NCBI RefSeq assembly: GCF_036962685.1
Contig: NZ_JBALOP010000017.1
Location: 62,001 to 126,000 of the forward strand
Direction: 5' to 3'
DNA from: Ferdinandcohnia sp036962685
GTDB taxonomy: Bacteria; Bacillota; Bacilli; Bacillales; Bacillaceae_L
Length of the DNA stretch: 64,000 bases
Both the position numbers and the translations under genes were made by a program. Below are positions 1-7,672 of this stretch, piece by piece. The number at the start of each line of letters is the position of its first letter. Position 1 is the first letter of the stretch. The notes beneath the pieces were generated by a model that was not told the origin of the DNA, ran no database searches, and was given only the letters and a program-made list of their open reading frames with translations.

Positions 1-1468
1 AAATAGCCAGTTGAATATCTTGGATGGATTCATCAGCAGAAATCTTAAGTTCGTTCATTTGCTTCATTAGCTGTTGTTTTTCATTCAGTTTTTCAACGTA
101 AATTGGATTTTCAGTAATATCTACAATTGTGATTTCAAGAGCCTGTAACTGTTCTTGTAGAATTTCAATAGCCTTTTGCTTATCAGCAATTTGGACCTTA
201 GTGGTGTCGTATTCATTTAATAATTTTTCGTTTGCAGAAAGGATTTCTTCTTTGCGTAATTTGACTTGCTGTCCTCGTTTATTGATGCTTTCTAGTCTTG
301 TAGACTTTTCTAAGTTGAATTGTGATAAAGCTTTATCTCTTGCAGCTGTTACTTGTTCCTCTGGTAAGTCTTGTCCACAAGTTGGGCATTCGCATTGTTC
401 GCTGTGGCTAAATTCATGTGAGTTCACTACCTGCCATTCTTCACGCAACTTAATCAATTCATCTTCAATTCGTTTGAGGTTGTCATCGTTATAGCGCTTG
501 TTGCTTTTAACATTTTCAAGCTTTGAATTCAGAAGAGAAATATTAGATTGTTCTTCTTGGACTTTCGCTTTTAATCGATAAACATCTTCCTTGGATCCAG
601 CTTCATGTTCTTGTTTAATCCTAAGTAATTCAATTTCAATCACTTGAATTTCCCTTTGCTTTTGGGAAATGGCATTACCATTCCGGATGTTATTAATCAG
701 AGTCATTTCTCCATCAATGTCACTATTAATGCGATTAATTTCAGCCTCCAGCTTTTCACGTTCAATCCCTGTTAGGTCAGGTAGACTGCGCTGTAATTCA
801 TCAATTCGAACTGGAATCTTCTCTAGTTCCTTGTTGATTTCAATCCTGCGAGCTGCAATTACTTTCCTGTGGTTTTCGATTGAACGACCGTTTAGCACAT
901 TCATTAATTTCGCCAAATCTTTATTACTAGCAATTACCTCTTCATCCGTAATGTCACCACTGATTTCAAGCAAAACCCTGCGACGATCTTGCCACTTAAG
1001 TTGCTCATTGAAGTACGATGGTGAGGTTAAGAGTTTAAAAACATCCTCATTAATCAATCCAGAGATTAGTTCGTCATACTCTTTTTTCTTGGATGGTATG
1101 CCATCGATAAAGTAATCCGTAGTATGGCCCGAAAATTCTTGATGAATGGAACCTCTCTTTTTTGTCCACTTTTCCGAATAGGACTTTTTAAGAGTTAACT
1201 CGGCTCCATCGATTAAAAAAATTGCTTCTACTTGGTGATCTAGGTTGTGTAAGACCTTCCCTGACTTGTCCAATGTTTTTATTGAAAAATCTTTTTTGTT
1301 ATTAGAATCTTTATCAAATAACAACCAAACAAATCCATCAAAGAGTGTTGTCTTTCCAGTGGCGTTGTCACCGAATACTTTCACGTTTTCGCCACGAGTA
1401 TCTAAGACAAAGTTTTTAACGCCCTTGAAATTAATTAGTGACAGCTGCAACAATGTAATATTTTTCAT
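1..1468 (-). CDS. SbcC/Rad50-like phage ATPase, C-terminus outside window
   Basis: I read this frame directly from the minus strand; it is open to the left edge, so about 489 residues are visible and the C-terminal half is missing. The N-terminus begins MKNITLLQLSLINFKGVKNF and carries a Walker A motif GDNATGKTT near residue 35. Long coiled coil follows, broken by CPTCGQDL, the CxxC zinc-hook motif of Rad50/SbcC proteins. Such ATPases in phages lie beside recombination or nuclease genes and act on DNA ends. The start overlaps the stop of the preceding 55-aa gene (ATGA), so the two are translationally coupled. The nuclease partner, if any, lies left of the window. The family call is firm; the exact role is inferred. 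Confidence 0.85.
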   Translation of the reverse strand, partial: MKNITLLQLSLINFKGVKNFVLDTRGENVKVFGDNATGKTTLFDGFVWLLFDKDSNNKKDFSIKTLDKSGKVLHNLDHQVEAIFLIDGAELTLKKSYSEKWTKKRGSIHQEFSGHTTDYFIDGIPSKKKEYDELISGLINEDVFKLLTSPSYFNEQLKWQDRRRVLLEISGDITDEEVIASNKDLAKLMNVLNGRSIENHRKVIAARRIEINKELEKIPVRIDELQRSLPDLTGIEREKLEAEINRINSDIDGEMTLINNIRNGNAISQKQREIQVIEIELLRIKQEHEAGSKEDVYRLKAKVQEEQSNISLLNSKLENVKSNKRYNDDNLKRIEDELIKLREEWQVVNSHEFSHSEQCECPTCGQDLPEEQVTAARDKALSQFNLEKSTRLESINKRGQQVKLRKEEILSANEKLLNEYDTTKVQIADKQKAIEILQEQLQALEITIVDITENPIYVEKLNEKQQLMKQMNELKISADESIQDIQLAI

Positions 1469-1632
1469 GCTGTTACCTCCCTCTTCTTGCCGAGCTCTAC
1501 ATATTTATTGAATTGTTCTTTGTTTTTAAACTGAAATACTGGCGTTCCGTTCGGTTTGATGTTGATGTGACCGCGAGCCTGTGTGAGGCGCATTTGGTCA
1601 AATTTCGAACTACTGAATGTAATTTGAATCAT
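1465..1632 (-). CDS. Small phage protein, 55 aa
   Basis: A short minus-strand gene starting MIQITFSSSKFDQM and ending KKREVTA, preceded by GGAGG at a good distance from the ATG. Its stop overlaps the start of the zinc-hook ATPase, so both belong to one phage operon. No domain is recognised; the sequence is basic and soluble. Confidence 0.7.
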   Translation of the reverse strand: MIQITFSSSKFDQMRLTQARGHINIKPNGTPVFQFKNKEQFNKYVELGKKREVTA

Positions 1633-1730
1633 TATTTAAACCTCCATTTGAATTTTTAAGGAGATTCCTGTACAATTTAATTACTGATGTTTAGGAATCC
1701 CAACTGACTCACCCTTGCCCGGTGGGTCTT

Positions 1731-1925
1731 TTATTTTGCCTGGGTAAAGGTAAAACCAAGAACTTCAATCAAATAATCTTCAAGACTGTCTTCTAAAACC
1801 ACATCTCCTTTCTCGTTATTAGTAACAATCGAGTCTCCTTCTAGAATTTCATTACCGAAATAATCAATCCCGTTATGCTCCGGCTGACTAACCATGTTTT
1901 GATAACCAGTTTGAATTAGGGGCAT
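1731..1925 (-). CDS. YqaI-like phage protein, 64 aa
   Basis: Small acidic protein. The spacing of a YFGNEI motif, a glycine-aspartate turn and the C-terminal LEDYLIEVLGF resembles YqaI of the B. subtilis skin prophage as I remember it. YqaI lies in the early region of that element, next to recombination genes, which matches this position just upstream of an SbcC-like ATPase. The ATG is preceded by AGGAGG within AAAGGAGGACAAG. The function of the family is unknown. Assignment rests on recalled similarity. Confidence 0.6.
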   Translation of the reverse strand: MPLIQTGYQNMVSQPEHNGIDYFGNEILEGDSIVTNNEKGDVVLEDSLEDYLIEVLGFTFTQAK

Positions 1926-2140
1926 ATCTTGTCCTCCTTTCGAATATGATAAAGTAAATGTGATAGGTGTAATTCACACCGGAATGAGCAAGAACCTACT
2001 TAGGCGGGGGGCGGCCATTTTCAGTTCTCGATCATTACGGCAAGAATCAATCCTTGCCGAACATGCATTTGCATGCTACAATTAGATTAATTCAGTATCC
2101 TTTGTAAGGTCACAGGCAGTAAGTTAAGTAGCCGCTTAGC
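1926..2140. other. Intergenic gap in phage early region
   Basis: About 215 bases without a convincing gene. It holds a G-rich stretch (GGCGGGGGGCGG near 2004) and a short palindrome around ATGCATTTGCATGCAT at 2063-2078, but no clear terminator or promoter. Confidence 0.4.
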
Positions 2141-2353
2141 TTACTGCTTTTCCTTTACCTCATGAGTTCTTGCCCACTGTTCATCTACCCACAAACGAGC
2201 ATCGCAACTTGTACATTTATATAGATATTCTTTGTGTGTTCCACAATCCTCAATATCTCCAGTAAACTTAGCCTTTGTTTTTACATATGCTGTTGGATGA
2301 CAACTAGGGCAAATATCATGTATTAATTCAGGAACTTTAGTTTCTACTTTCAT
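2141..2353 (-). CDS. Zinc-ribbon phage protein, about 70 aa
   Basis: Contains two CxxC pairs: CPSC near residue 15 and CTSC near residue 48. These would bind one zinc ion in a ribbon fold, as in many small phage proteins. I placed the start at the ATG at 2353 (MKVETKV) because GAGGGTGG lies correctly upstream; a GTG nine bases earlier has no room for a ribosome site. It overlaps the 34-aa membrane peptide gene upstream. No more specific function can be given. Confidence 0.6.
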   Translation of the reverse strand: MKVETKVPELIHDICPSCHPTAYVKTKAKFTGDIEDCGTHKEYLYKCTSCDARLWVDEQWARTHEVKEKQ

Positions 2354-2441
2354 TCTTACCACCCTCTAATTTTGATCCCAAAACGTAACCAACCCCTACT
2401 GCAATAAACGTTGTGCAAAACCAAAGAAAAATAATGGTCAT
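2337..2441 (-). CDS. Phage membrane micropeptide, 34 aa
   Basis: Encodes MTIIFLWFCTTFIAVGVGYV followed by a short charged tail (SKLEGGKNESRN). It is a single-span membrane peptide. A strong AAAGGAGG lies ten bases upstream, inside the end of the preceding HTH gene, and the ATG overlaps that gene's stop (ATGA). The good ribosome site and coupling make it a likely real gene; its function is unknown. Confidence 0.6.
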   Translation of the reverse strand: MTIIFLWFCTTFIAVGVGYVLGSKLEGGKNESRN

Positions 2442-2989
2442 TTCTTCAAAAACCTCCTTTGAATAAGTTTCAATTTGTGCTTAGTCCACATTTTCGTCCA
2501 AGACAACCCATACTCTTTACACAAAACTGCTACATAATGGTTTGAAGCTGTAATTACATCGATACACTCTAAAATTGACTTCTCGATAATTTGAATCTCA
2601 AATTCCTGAACCTGTTTCGGATTTACCGAAAGTTTTTTTGCTGCTAGATCAACCGCCTTTAATGCCTCTTCTAATTCCTCTTGAGTTTTCAATAGGACAC
2701 TAGTTCTATGTAAATCAGCTGCTTCACCATCTAACTTTGCAGGTCCCCAGTTCATATACTCAGCTGATGCTTCCATCGCCACCCACGGATTGTTATGCTC
2801 ACTGGCAAAATAGTTTGTTATGTTTGGTTGAACCTTATATCTTCCGTTTTCTTGTTGTGAAACTGCTTCACGCGATTCAAAAATTTCAAATGAGAGCTGT
2901 TGTTGTGTAAATCCAGCATCATGCCTTGCTTCTTTAACCGCTTTTGCTGCTCTACCAACCTTCACCTGGTAACACCTCCCTTCTACCAT
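2438..2989 (-). CDS. XRE-type HTH phage regulator, 183 aa
   Basis: The N-terminal 60 residues form a Cro/C1-type helix-turn-helix (AVKEARHDAGFTQQQLSFEI, then a serine-arginine-glutamate recognition segment and QQENGRYK). The C-terminal 120 residues are helical and without a recognised domain. It lies between the antirepressor and the small zinc-ribbon gene, in the early, rightward-reading part of the element on the minus strand. It probably controls early phage genes or replication. The annotated start may be a few codons long: a TTG/GTG near KVGRAAK is also possible. Confidence 0.65.
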   Translation of the reverse strand: MVEGRCYQVKVGRAAKAVKEARHDAGFTQQQLSFEIFESREAVSQQENGRYKVQPNITNYFASEHNNPWVAMEASAEYMNWGPAKLDGEAADLHRTSVLLKTQEELEEALKAVDLAAKKLSVNPKQVQEFEIQIIEKSILECIDVITASNHYVAVLCKEYGLSWTKMWTKHKLKLIQRRFLKK

Positions 2990-3019
2990 TTAATTTTGGA
3001 TGTGATGATAGAATATTAG

Positions 3020-3787
3020 TTAGGCTCCTTCTTCAAATTTGAAGTCGTTAATATTGACTCTGAATTCAATAGCCATTTCTTTTATTACTTGTAAGTAAAT
3101 TTCAACCAACCGTTTTTCTTCTGAGATAACATCAAGTTTGTTTATTTTTTGAACGTAAGATTTAGACATACCTTGTGCTATGGCGCGTTCTTTTCGATTA
3201 TTTAAACGAATATCCAATTTGCATCCTGCTCGTTTTTCGAAACGTTCATAGCTTAGATTGATTACGCTTCGATATGGATCGATACCCGTCCAATACTTAG
3301 CAATCTTTTTAAGAATTACACTGACTTTTTCACGCCATCCAACATTGTTAAGTGAAACGATATTGGAAATGTTATTTACTTGCCCCTCTAACTGAGACAT
3401 ACGTTTATCTTGTTCTACTAACTGATTGATGGTACCCTGTAATATTTCTAGTTGAGTCTTAGGAGCTTTTAATTCATTTTCCATTTGTTCAAACCTGGTA
3501 ACGTAAGTTGCAGTAAAGAGTACTCCTTTTTCACCAGTCATTTTATTTGCTACCATGTCGCAACCTTTACGAGTTAGAAGATAACAAGGTCTTATTTCAC
3601 CTTTACTATCTCGATAAGTAGTTTCTTTAAAAAAATCTGACGAACGGAAATCTCCGTTGGTTAAATATTTGACGAAGCTCTTAATTTTTTCGAGTAGATC
3701 AGCATGCCTAACTTGGGTCATCTCAGCGACTTCTCGGCTATCTACTAACAATTGACCATTTTGATTGATAATTTGTAATTGATTCAC
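3020..3787 (-). CDS. Rha-family phage antirepressor, 255 aa
   Basis: The N-terminal domain (VDSREVAEMTQVRHADLLEK, later YLLTRKGCDMVANKMTGEKG) matches the Rha/pRha regulator fold found in phage antirepressors. The C-terminal part, after a coiled segment, resembles the ORF6C/ORF6N-associated domains of the same proteins. The likely start is GTG at 3787 (VNQLQIINQNG), seven bases after GGAGG and overlapping the stop of the excisionase-like gene (GTGA). Such proteins counter the lysogenic repressor or interfere with host regulation. The family call is fairly secure; the target is unknown. Confidence 0.75.
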   Translation of the reverse strand: MNQLQIINQNGQLLVDSREVAEMTQVRHADLLEKIKSFVKYLTNGDFRSSDFFKETTYRDSKGEIRPCYLLTRKGCDMVANKMTGEKGVLFTATYVTRFEQMENELKAPKTQLEILQGTINQLVEQDKRMSQLEGQVNNISNIVSLNNVGWREKVSVILKKIAKYWTGIDPYRSVINLSYERFEKRAGCKLDIRLNNRKERAIAQGMSKSYVQKINKLDVISEEKRLVEIYLQVIKEMAIEFRVNINDFKFEEGA

Positions 3788-3975
3788 TGCGCTACCTCCA
3801 AACTTTTTTGTTCTTGGTCTCTCATCCAAGCATCTATTGTTTCTATTGAGAAGAAAATTCTTCTGCGAACTCGGATATGAGGTATTTGCTTCTGTCGAAC
3901 CATGGTGTAAATCGTGTCTTTATGAACACCGATGTAATCTGCAACTTCTTCGGTGGTTAGGGTTTTTCTTTGCAA
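3784..3975 (-). CDS. Excisionase-like MerR/HTH_17 protein, 63 aa
   Basis: A winged helix-turn-helix of the excisionase/HTH_17 type: LTTEEVADYIGVHKDTIYTM and then IPHIRVRRRIFF with a C-terminal helix. The start codon is TTG, preceded by AGGAGG. The protein could be the element's Xis or a small regulator; the integrase lies about 3.7 kb away on the other side of the switch. It is translationally coupled to the antirepressor downstream. Confidence 0.75.
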   Translation of the reverse strand: MQRKTLTTEEVADYIGVHKDTIYTMVRQKQIPHIRVRRRIFFSIETIDAWMRDQEQKSLEVAQ

Positions 3976-3987
3976 CTAGAGCACCTC

Positions 3988-4137
3988 CTACAAATTGTAT
4001 TTATCAATGAATTTTAGTAAGTCCTGGATTGCATCCTGCTTTGTATAGAGTTCATCGCCTTCTTCTAGGTTGATAGCAATCATCAGTAGTTCTGTTTTCA
4101 TTTCAGACTTTTCAAGGACTTCTCTGATAGTTGGCAT
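3988..4137 (-). CDS. Small phage protein, 49 aa
   Basis: Starts MPTIREVLEKSEMKTELLMI and ends LLKFIDKYNL. It is helical and acidic, with AAGGAGG at a proper distance from its ATG. It lies between the Cro-like gene and the excisionase-like gene, in the same direction and with short gaps, so it is part of the early operon. No domain is recognised. Confidence 0.65.
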   Translation of the reverse strand: MPTIREVLEKSEMKTELLMIAINLEEGDELYTKQDAIQDLLKFIDKYNL

Positions 4138-4148
4138 GATGGACCTCC

Positions 4149-4373
4149 TTAAGCAGTTATTTTCTTAGGTAACGTTTTGTTACCTCTATCTTCAAAAAAA
4201 AGAGTCCAATCAACATCCAAAATTTTTGCGACTTTCTTTGCGGTACTAACACTTGGAGTTCGTTCTCCATTCTCAATCATTCCGTAATACTGGCGCTTTA
4301 TTCCAGCTAGATCCGCAACATTTTGATGAGTGAGTTTTTTCTGTTTCCTAGCATTTTCTAGCCATTTTCTCAA
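4149..4373 (-). CDS. Cro-like repressor, 74 aa
   Basis: A minimal XRE/Cro helix-turn-helix: KKLTHQNVADLAGIKRQYYG followed by MIENGERTPSVSTAKKVAKI. The start is TTG with GGAGGTGG upstream. It is transcribed divergently from the CI-like gene at 4540, the classic arrangement of a lysogeny switch. Its promoter (TTGACA at 4443-4448 and TATAAT at 4421-4426, minus strand) has a repeat operator exactly in its spacer. Its own 3' end contains another perfect operator-like palindrome (4167-4185). Confidence 0.85.
   Translation of the reverse strand: MRKWLENARKQKKLTHQNVADLAGIKRQYYGMIENGERTPSVSTAKKVAKILDVDWTLFFEDRGNKTLPKKITA
4167..4185. promoter_or_regulatory. Operator-like palindrome inside cro-like gene
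   Basis: AGGTAACGTTTTGTTACCT is a perfect inverted repeat around GTTTT. It matches the form of the four intergenic operators (AGCAAC-N5-GTTGCT) at five of six arm positions and lies just before the stop of the Cro-like gene. It could be a further repressor site, or chance in an AT-rich coding end. Confidence 0.45.
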
Positions 4374-4391
4374 TTGGTATCCACCTCCATT

Positions 4392-4499
4392 AGCAACGTT
4401 TTGTTGCTCTCTTAATTACTATTATAAGCAACAAAATGTTTCTGTCAACATTTAAATGCAATTTTTTGTTACCTTGATTCAAAGCAACTATTTGTTGCT
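4392..4499. promoter_or_regulatory. Lysogeny switch operators, four copies
   Basis: Four 17-bp inverted repeats lie between the divergent repressor genes: AGCAACGTTTTGTTGCT (4392-4408), AGCAACAAAATGTTTCT (4427-4443), TGCAATTTTTTGTTACC (4457-4473) and AGCAACTATTTGTTGCT (4483-4499). The first and last are perfect. The second fills the spacer of the minus-strand promoter and the last abuts the plus-strand TATAAT at 4501. The layout is that of a CI/Cro operator region. Confidence 0.8.
4421..4448 (-). promoter_or_regulatory. Early promoter for cro-like gene
   Basis: Reading leftward: TTGACA, 16 bases, TATAAT. This is a near-consensus sigma-A promoter about 50 bases upstream of the TTG start of the Cro-like gene. 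The operator at 4427-4443 fills its spacer exactly. Confidence 0.8.
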
Positions 4500-4539
4500 G
4501 TATAATTTAGTTAAATAATGTTGTTTAAGGGGAATACAT

Positions 4540-4947
4540 ATGAGTTTCCAAAGTAGATTAAAAAAATTAAGAACAGACCGTAAACTTACGCAACAACAAA
4601 TTGCAAACAAATTAGGGATTACTAGACAAGCATACGGTTATTACGAAAGCGAAAAGGAAAAAAGAGAACCTGACCATGCTACCACCCAAAAAATTGCTGA
4701 GATATTCGATGTTTCTGTTGATTATTTGTTAGGTATAACTGATTTAAAAGTTAATGTTGCTGGAAAACAAATACATTTATCACCTAACGAACTAAAAGTG
4801 CTTGAAGAAATAAAAAAATATCCTTCCTTATTCCACGACTTAGCTAACGCTCCAGATAAAAAAATAAGGCAACTTATAAAAATGTGGGAAGTTATCAAGA
4901 TGGATTTAGAAGAGGATGATGATCGAGATGACATTATTGATGATTAA
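4540..4947 (+). CDS. CI-like phage repressor, 135 aa
   Basis: N-terminal XRE helix-turn-helix (SRLKKLRTDRKLTQQQIANK, ITRQAYGYYESEK, then IAEIFDVSVDYLLG), followed by a linker and an acidic C-terminal tail (DLEEDDDRDDIIDD). This is the usual form of short Firmicute phage repressors without a peptidase domain. Inactivation would therefore depend on the ImmA-type protease encoded two genes downstream, as known for ICEBs1 ImmR/ImmA. AAGGGG precedes the ATG. Confidence 0.85.
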   Translation: MSFQSRLKKLRTDRKLTQQQIANKLGITRQAYGYYESEKEKREPDHATTQKIAEIFDVSVDYLLGITDLKVNVAGKQIHLSPNELKVLEEIKKYPSLFHDLANAPDKKIRQLIKMWEVIKMDLEEDDDRDDIIDD

Positions 4948-4976
4948 ATCGTAAATAAAATTGGGGGCAATACTTA

Positions 4977-5678
4977 ATGAATGAAAAACTCAATATATTT
5001 ATCCAAAAGATAAAAGATAATAAACGTGCTTTTTTTATTGGTGGTATTTCACTAGTTATTATTGTTGTAGCTTCAAATACAATGGGTTACTACTCTGGAA
5101 AAAGTGCGGCTGCTATTCCAATAGAAGGAAAAAAAATGACATACGATGAACTTGTAGAAGAAATTAAGAAAAAAGAGCAAATTTCAAAGGATTTACAAAT
5201 TGATATAAGTGAAAAATATAAGGAAAAAGAAAGCATTATAAAAGAAGTTCAAGAAAACCAGAAAACTTTTGATGAGGCAGTTGAAATAATAGATAACAAG
5301 ATTGCTATATTAGAGGAAATAAAAACACTTGAAACCCAAGTTGGAACTAAGAAAGGTGAAATTGAAACTCTAAACTCTGATATAGAATCAAAAAAATCAG
5401 AGCTTGCCAGTATAACTGGAGAAATTCAAAAATCTGGTGAAGAGCCTATAAAGTTAGGTGCAGGATATTATTATTTTGGGAAGGATATACCACCAGGAAG
5501 ATATGACTTACAACCCCAACAAGGTCAATACGGAAATGTATTTATAAGAGGATTAAATGGCCGAAGTAAAGTTGCGGATACATTTGGTAGAGACGAGTTA
5601 CATAGCTTTATTTTTGAAGGTATTGAAGGAGAAGAAGTCGAAGCAACTATCCCTATCATTTTAGTACCAGTCAAATAA
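4977..5678 (+). CDS. Membrane-anchored coiled-coil protein, 233 aa
   Basis: One membrane segment (residues about 18-37, FFIGGISLVIIVVASNTMGY) is followed by a long coiled coil (residues 50-150) rich in Lys/Glu. A C-terminal beta domain of about 75 residues begins GAGYYYFGKDIPPGRYDL, a GxY-x-GxDIPxGxY pattern I recall from other Gram-positive surface or phage-encoded proteins. It lies between the CI-like repressor and the ImmA-like protease and is probably cotranscribed with them. Possibly a lysogenic-conversion or superinfection protein; no function is proven. Confidence 0.6.
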   Translation: MNEKLNIFIQKIKDNKRAFFIGGISLVIIVVASNTMGYYSGKSAAAIPIEGKKMTYDELVEEIKKKEQISKDLQIDISEKYKEKESIIKEVQENQKTFDEAVEIIDNKIAILEEIKTLETQVGTKKGEIETLNSDIESKKSELASITGEIQKSGEEPIKLGAGYYYFGKDIPPGRYDLQPQQGQYGNVFIRGLNGRSKVADTFGRDELHSFIFEGIEGEEVEATIPIILVPVK

Positions 5679-5697
5679 ACAATATTGTTTAAATTTT

Positions 5698-5714
5698 ATC
5701 GCCCTCACGGCGAT
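5698..5714 (+). terminator. Short hairpin before protease gene
   Basis: ATCGCC-CTCAC-GGCGAT followed by TTTTCTTTC. A 6-bp stem with a T-rich tail: a weak or attenuating terminator between the coiled-coil gene and the protease gene. Confidence 0.45.
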
Positions 5715-5741
5715 TTTCTTTCAACAGGAGATGTAAAAATT

Positions 5742-6317
5742 ATGCAGGTAAGGGAACTAACTGTAAAAACGGACTACTGGGAGGATCGCGCAAATAAGAT
5801 CCTATCTCACTTCAACTATAAGAGCCCAGATGAAATAGACCTATATGATATATGTTGGAAATACGGAATCAAGATAAAACCATTGGACAAGGACTTTTAC
5901 GACGGTGAAATCCAAGATGGATTAAAGGCCATTGCCTTCCCTAGTGATAAAGGTCGTCGTGGAGTTATTTATCTCGTACCTGGTCTTGATGCAGTAGAGA
6001 AGAAATTAATTCTTGCAGAGGAATTTTGTCATATCTATGCTCATCACATATCACAGGTGGGCGCCAGCAAGACATTGATTGCAAAAACTGAATCACAAGC
6101 AAAGAGAATGTCAGCTTACTTATTAATGCCTGAACGCTTTCTAAAGAATGTTTATGCAGCTGCAGTTGATCAAGCCGTAATGGTTTCAGAAATAGCGGAT
6201 TATTTTGTCGTATCAGAGGAATTTGCCCTGTACCGTCTTGAAATAATTTATAACCGACGTGTGGATGGATTTGGAATGCTTAAAGGTAAGCTTGGTAGTT
6301 TGGAGTGGTTTGATTAG
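5742..6317 (+). CDS. ImmA/IrrE-family metallopeptidase, 191 aa
   Basis: The central segment LILAEEFCHIYAHH is the Gram-positive variant of the ImmA/IrrE zinc-site helix (xExxH, with Glu in place of the first His). The fold also fits: an N-terminal helical part, then SQAKRMSAYLLMPERFL, the conserved post-catalytic segment. Known ImmA cleaves the XRE repressor encoded beside it, inducing the element. I start at the ATG at 5742 (MQVRELTV), which follows AGGAG; the open frame extends 19 codons further upstream through a hairpin, which is unlikely to be coding. Confidence 0.8.
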   Translation: MQVRELTVKTDYWEDRANKILSHFNYKSPDEIDLYDICWKYGIKIKPLDKDFYDGEIQDGLKAIAFPSDKGRRGVIYLVPGLDAVEKKLILAEEFCHIYAHHISQVGASKTLIAKTESQAKRMSAYLLMPERFLKNVYAAAVDQAVMVSEIADYFVVSEEFALYRLEIIYNRRVDGFGMLKGKLGSLEWFD

Positions 6318-6363
6318 ATTATATGTTAAAAAAATATGGACATAATCACCCCAGCTTCACTGC

Positions 6364-6417
6364 AGGGTTTTATTTAGAACTAAAAACCGAACATATATTT
6401 CATGGAGGGAATTGGAA
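6364..6417 (+). repeat. Duplicated leader, copy 1
   Basis: AGGGTTTTATTTA, then CGAACATATATTTC (6388-6401), then a GGAGGGA ribosome site before the gene at 6418. The same order and spacing recur upstream of the integrase (7662-7715). The 14-base core differs by one base from the Bacillus LexA (SOS) consensus CGAACRNRYGTTYC. Confidence 0.55.
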
Positions 6418-7383
6418 ATGAAAGAGATAATTTACTTAGACACAAATATACTTAACTCTATGTTAGCTCAATTAGACGAGGGAATAATCGACAGTTTTTC
6501 TATGGAGGAGGATTCTCAAAAATCAGAAACAGAAGAGCACTCAACTACAAGAGGAAAGAATGCTGGTGTAAAAGGCCAAGTAAAATTGAGTACAGGATTA
6601 TTCCCAGGTGGTGAATTGTTACTTGGTTCCAACCTTGACAATAATGGGAATGAGACTTTGGCTGGTTCTAGGACAATCCTTGAGGGACAGAAAGATATTT
6701 TAAATAAAGCATTTCATGATTACGCTTTAGATATCTTACAAAGTAAATTAGAGCAACTAGAACTTTTTGTCAGTGGACCAGATTTTAAAGAAGGGGATTT
6801 ACATCTAGGTGAAGATACTTTTAAATTCTATGATTTTGATTTGTTAAAAAACGTAATTGATAGTGAACATTTAAACAAATTAATGTTATTTAACGAGCAG
6901 TCTCCTATCGGTGATATAAATGAAGCATTGGAAATACTTGAGCGGAAAAGAAAAGGAAAATTATCCTCTAAAGATCAAAATAAAATCGATTTTGCAGAAT
7001 CATACGAAGAAAGATATGAAGCTTTATTACCTATACTCAATACATTTAAGATACTGGAGACTTTCAGTACCTATTCAGCCAGCGCACTTGGGAACTCTGT
7101 AATCATAAAAGCTGGGAATAAAATTGGGTTCCTAAAAAAAGATTATTTACGGGATTCCTCAGTTGCACTTTCTTTCAGAACTGATAAAAGTAGAAATGTA
7201 AAGTTTTTAGTAAGGATTATTGGTATTAAGGAAACTGTATATAACGAAAATAACATGCCCACTTTTAATACTGATGATTTAGATCTTATTCCAAATATGA
7301 TATTCGATTTGTTGTTGGGTTCATTTGGAATCATAAAACCAAACGATGTGTTAGTAACTCCAATTGCTATTTATTACGAATGA
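6418..7383 (+). CDS. DUF6414-like protein, 321 aa
   Basis: Begins MKEIIYLDTNILNSMLAQLD, a start I associate with the DUF6414 family of uncharacterised proteins; this is recalled, not searched. A glycine/serine-rich stretch near residues 60-85 (LSTGLFPGGELLLGSNLDNN) is followed by a helical middle and a beta-rich end. There is no signal peptide and no membrane segment. It sits between the lysogeny module and the integrase, where temperate elements often carry accessory (moron) genes. I chose the ATG at 6418 because GGAGGG is eight bases away; a TTG two codons earlier is too close. Confidence 0.5.
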   Translation: MKEIIYLDTNILNSMLAQLDEGIIDSFSMEEDSQKSETEEHSTTRGKNAGVKGQVKLSTGLFPGGELLLGSNLDNNGNETLAGSRTILEGQKDILNKAFHDYALDILQSKLEQLELFVSGPDFKEGDLHLGEDTFKFYDFDLLKNVIDSEHLNKLMLFNEQSPIGDINEALEILERKRKGKLSSKDQNKIDFAESYEERYEALLPILNTFKILETFSTYSASALGNSVIIKAGNKIGFLKKDYLRDSSVALSFRTDKSRNVKFLVRIIGIKETVYNENNMPTFNTDDLDLIPNMIFDLLLGSFGIIKPNDVLVTPIAIYYE

Positions 7384-7564
7384 TATCAAAATGCTTTTTT
7401 CTATCTTGTTTACTTTGATTAAATTCGGAAGACTTTTTCTTTAATGATTCATGTATATCAGAACCTCTTTGCTGATTATGCATGGATAGCTGCTCATACT
7501 CTTTATTGAGCTTATTCATTTCGCTGTTTGTATCTTTGAATAAATTATTCAGAGCTCTTAGCAT
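7367..7564 (-). CDS. Small coiled-coil protein, 65 aa
   Basis: Starts MLRALNNLFKDTNSEMNKLN and is highly charged and helical throughout. GGAGGTG lies six bases before the ATG. It is convergent with the DUF6414-like gene and overlaps its end by 17 bases. No family is recognised; the good ribosome site is the main support. Confidence 0.5.
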   Translation of the reverse strand: MLRALNNLFKDTNSEMNKLNKEYEQLSMHNQQRGSDIHESLKKKSSEFNQSKQDRKKHFDIIRNK

Positions 7565-7642
7565 TTCAACACCTCCAATATTATTATTATCATAACACAC
7601 AGTATTATATTCAAGAAGATGGAAAAAAGATAATGCAACTTT

Positions 7643-7672
7643 CCCTTATCTGTAACAGATGAGGGTTTTATT
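7643..7672 (+). terminator. Hairpin upstream of integrase
   Basis: CCCTTATCTG-TAA-CAGATGAGGG followed by TTTTATTT. A 10-bp stem with one G-T pair. It probably ends transcription entering from the left, so the integrase would depend on its own start site in the leader that follows. Confidence 0.7.

Noticed and set aside
129..1511. Three plus-strand open frames (129-494, 669-1115, 1245-1511)
   Set aside because: They are antisense to the zinc-hook ATPase, whose frame continues through all of them with clear motifs.
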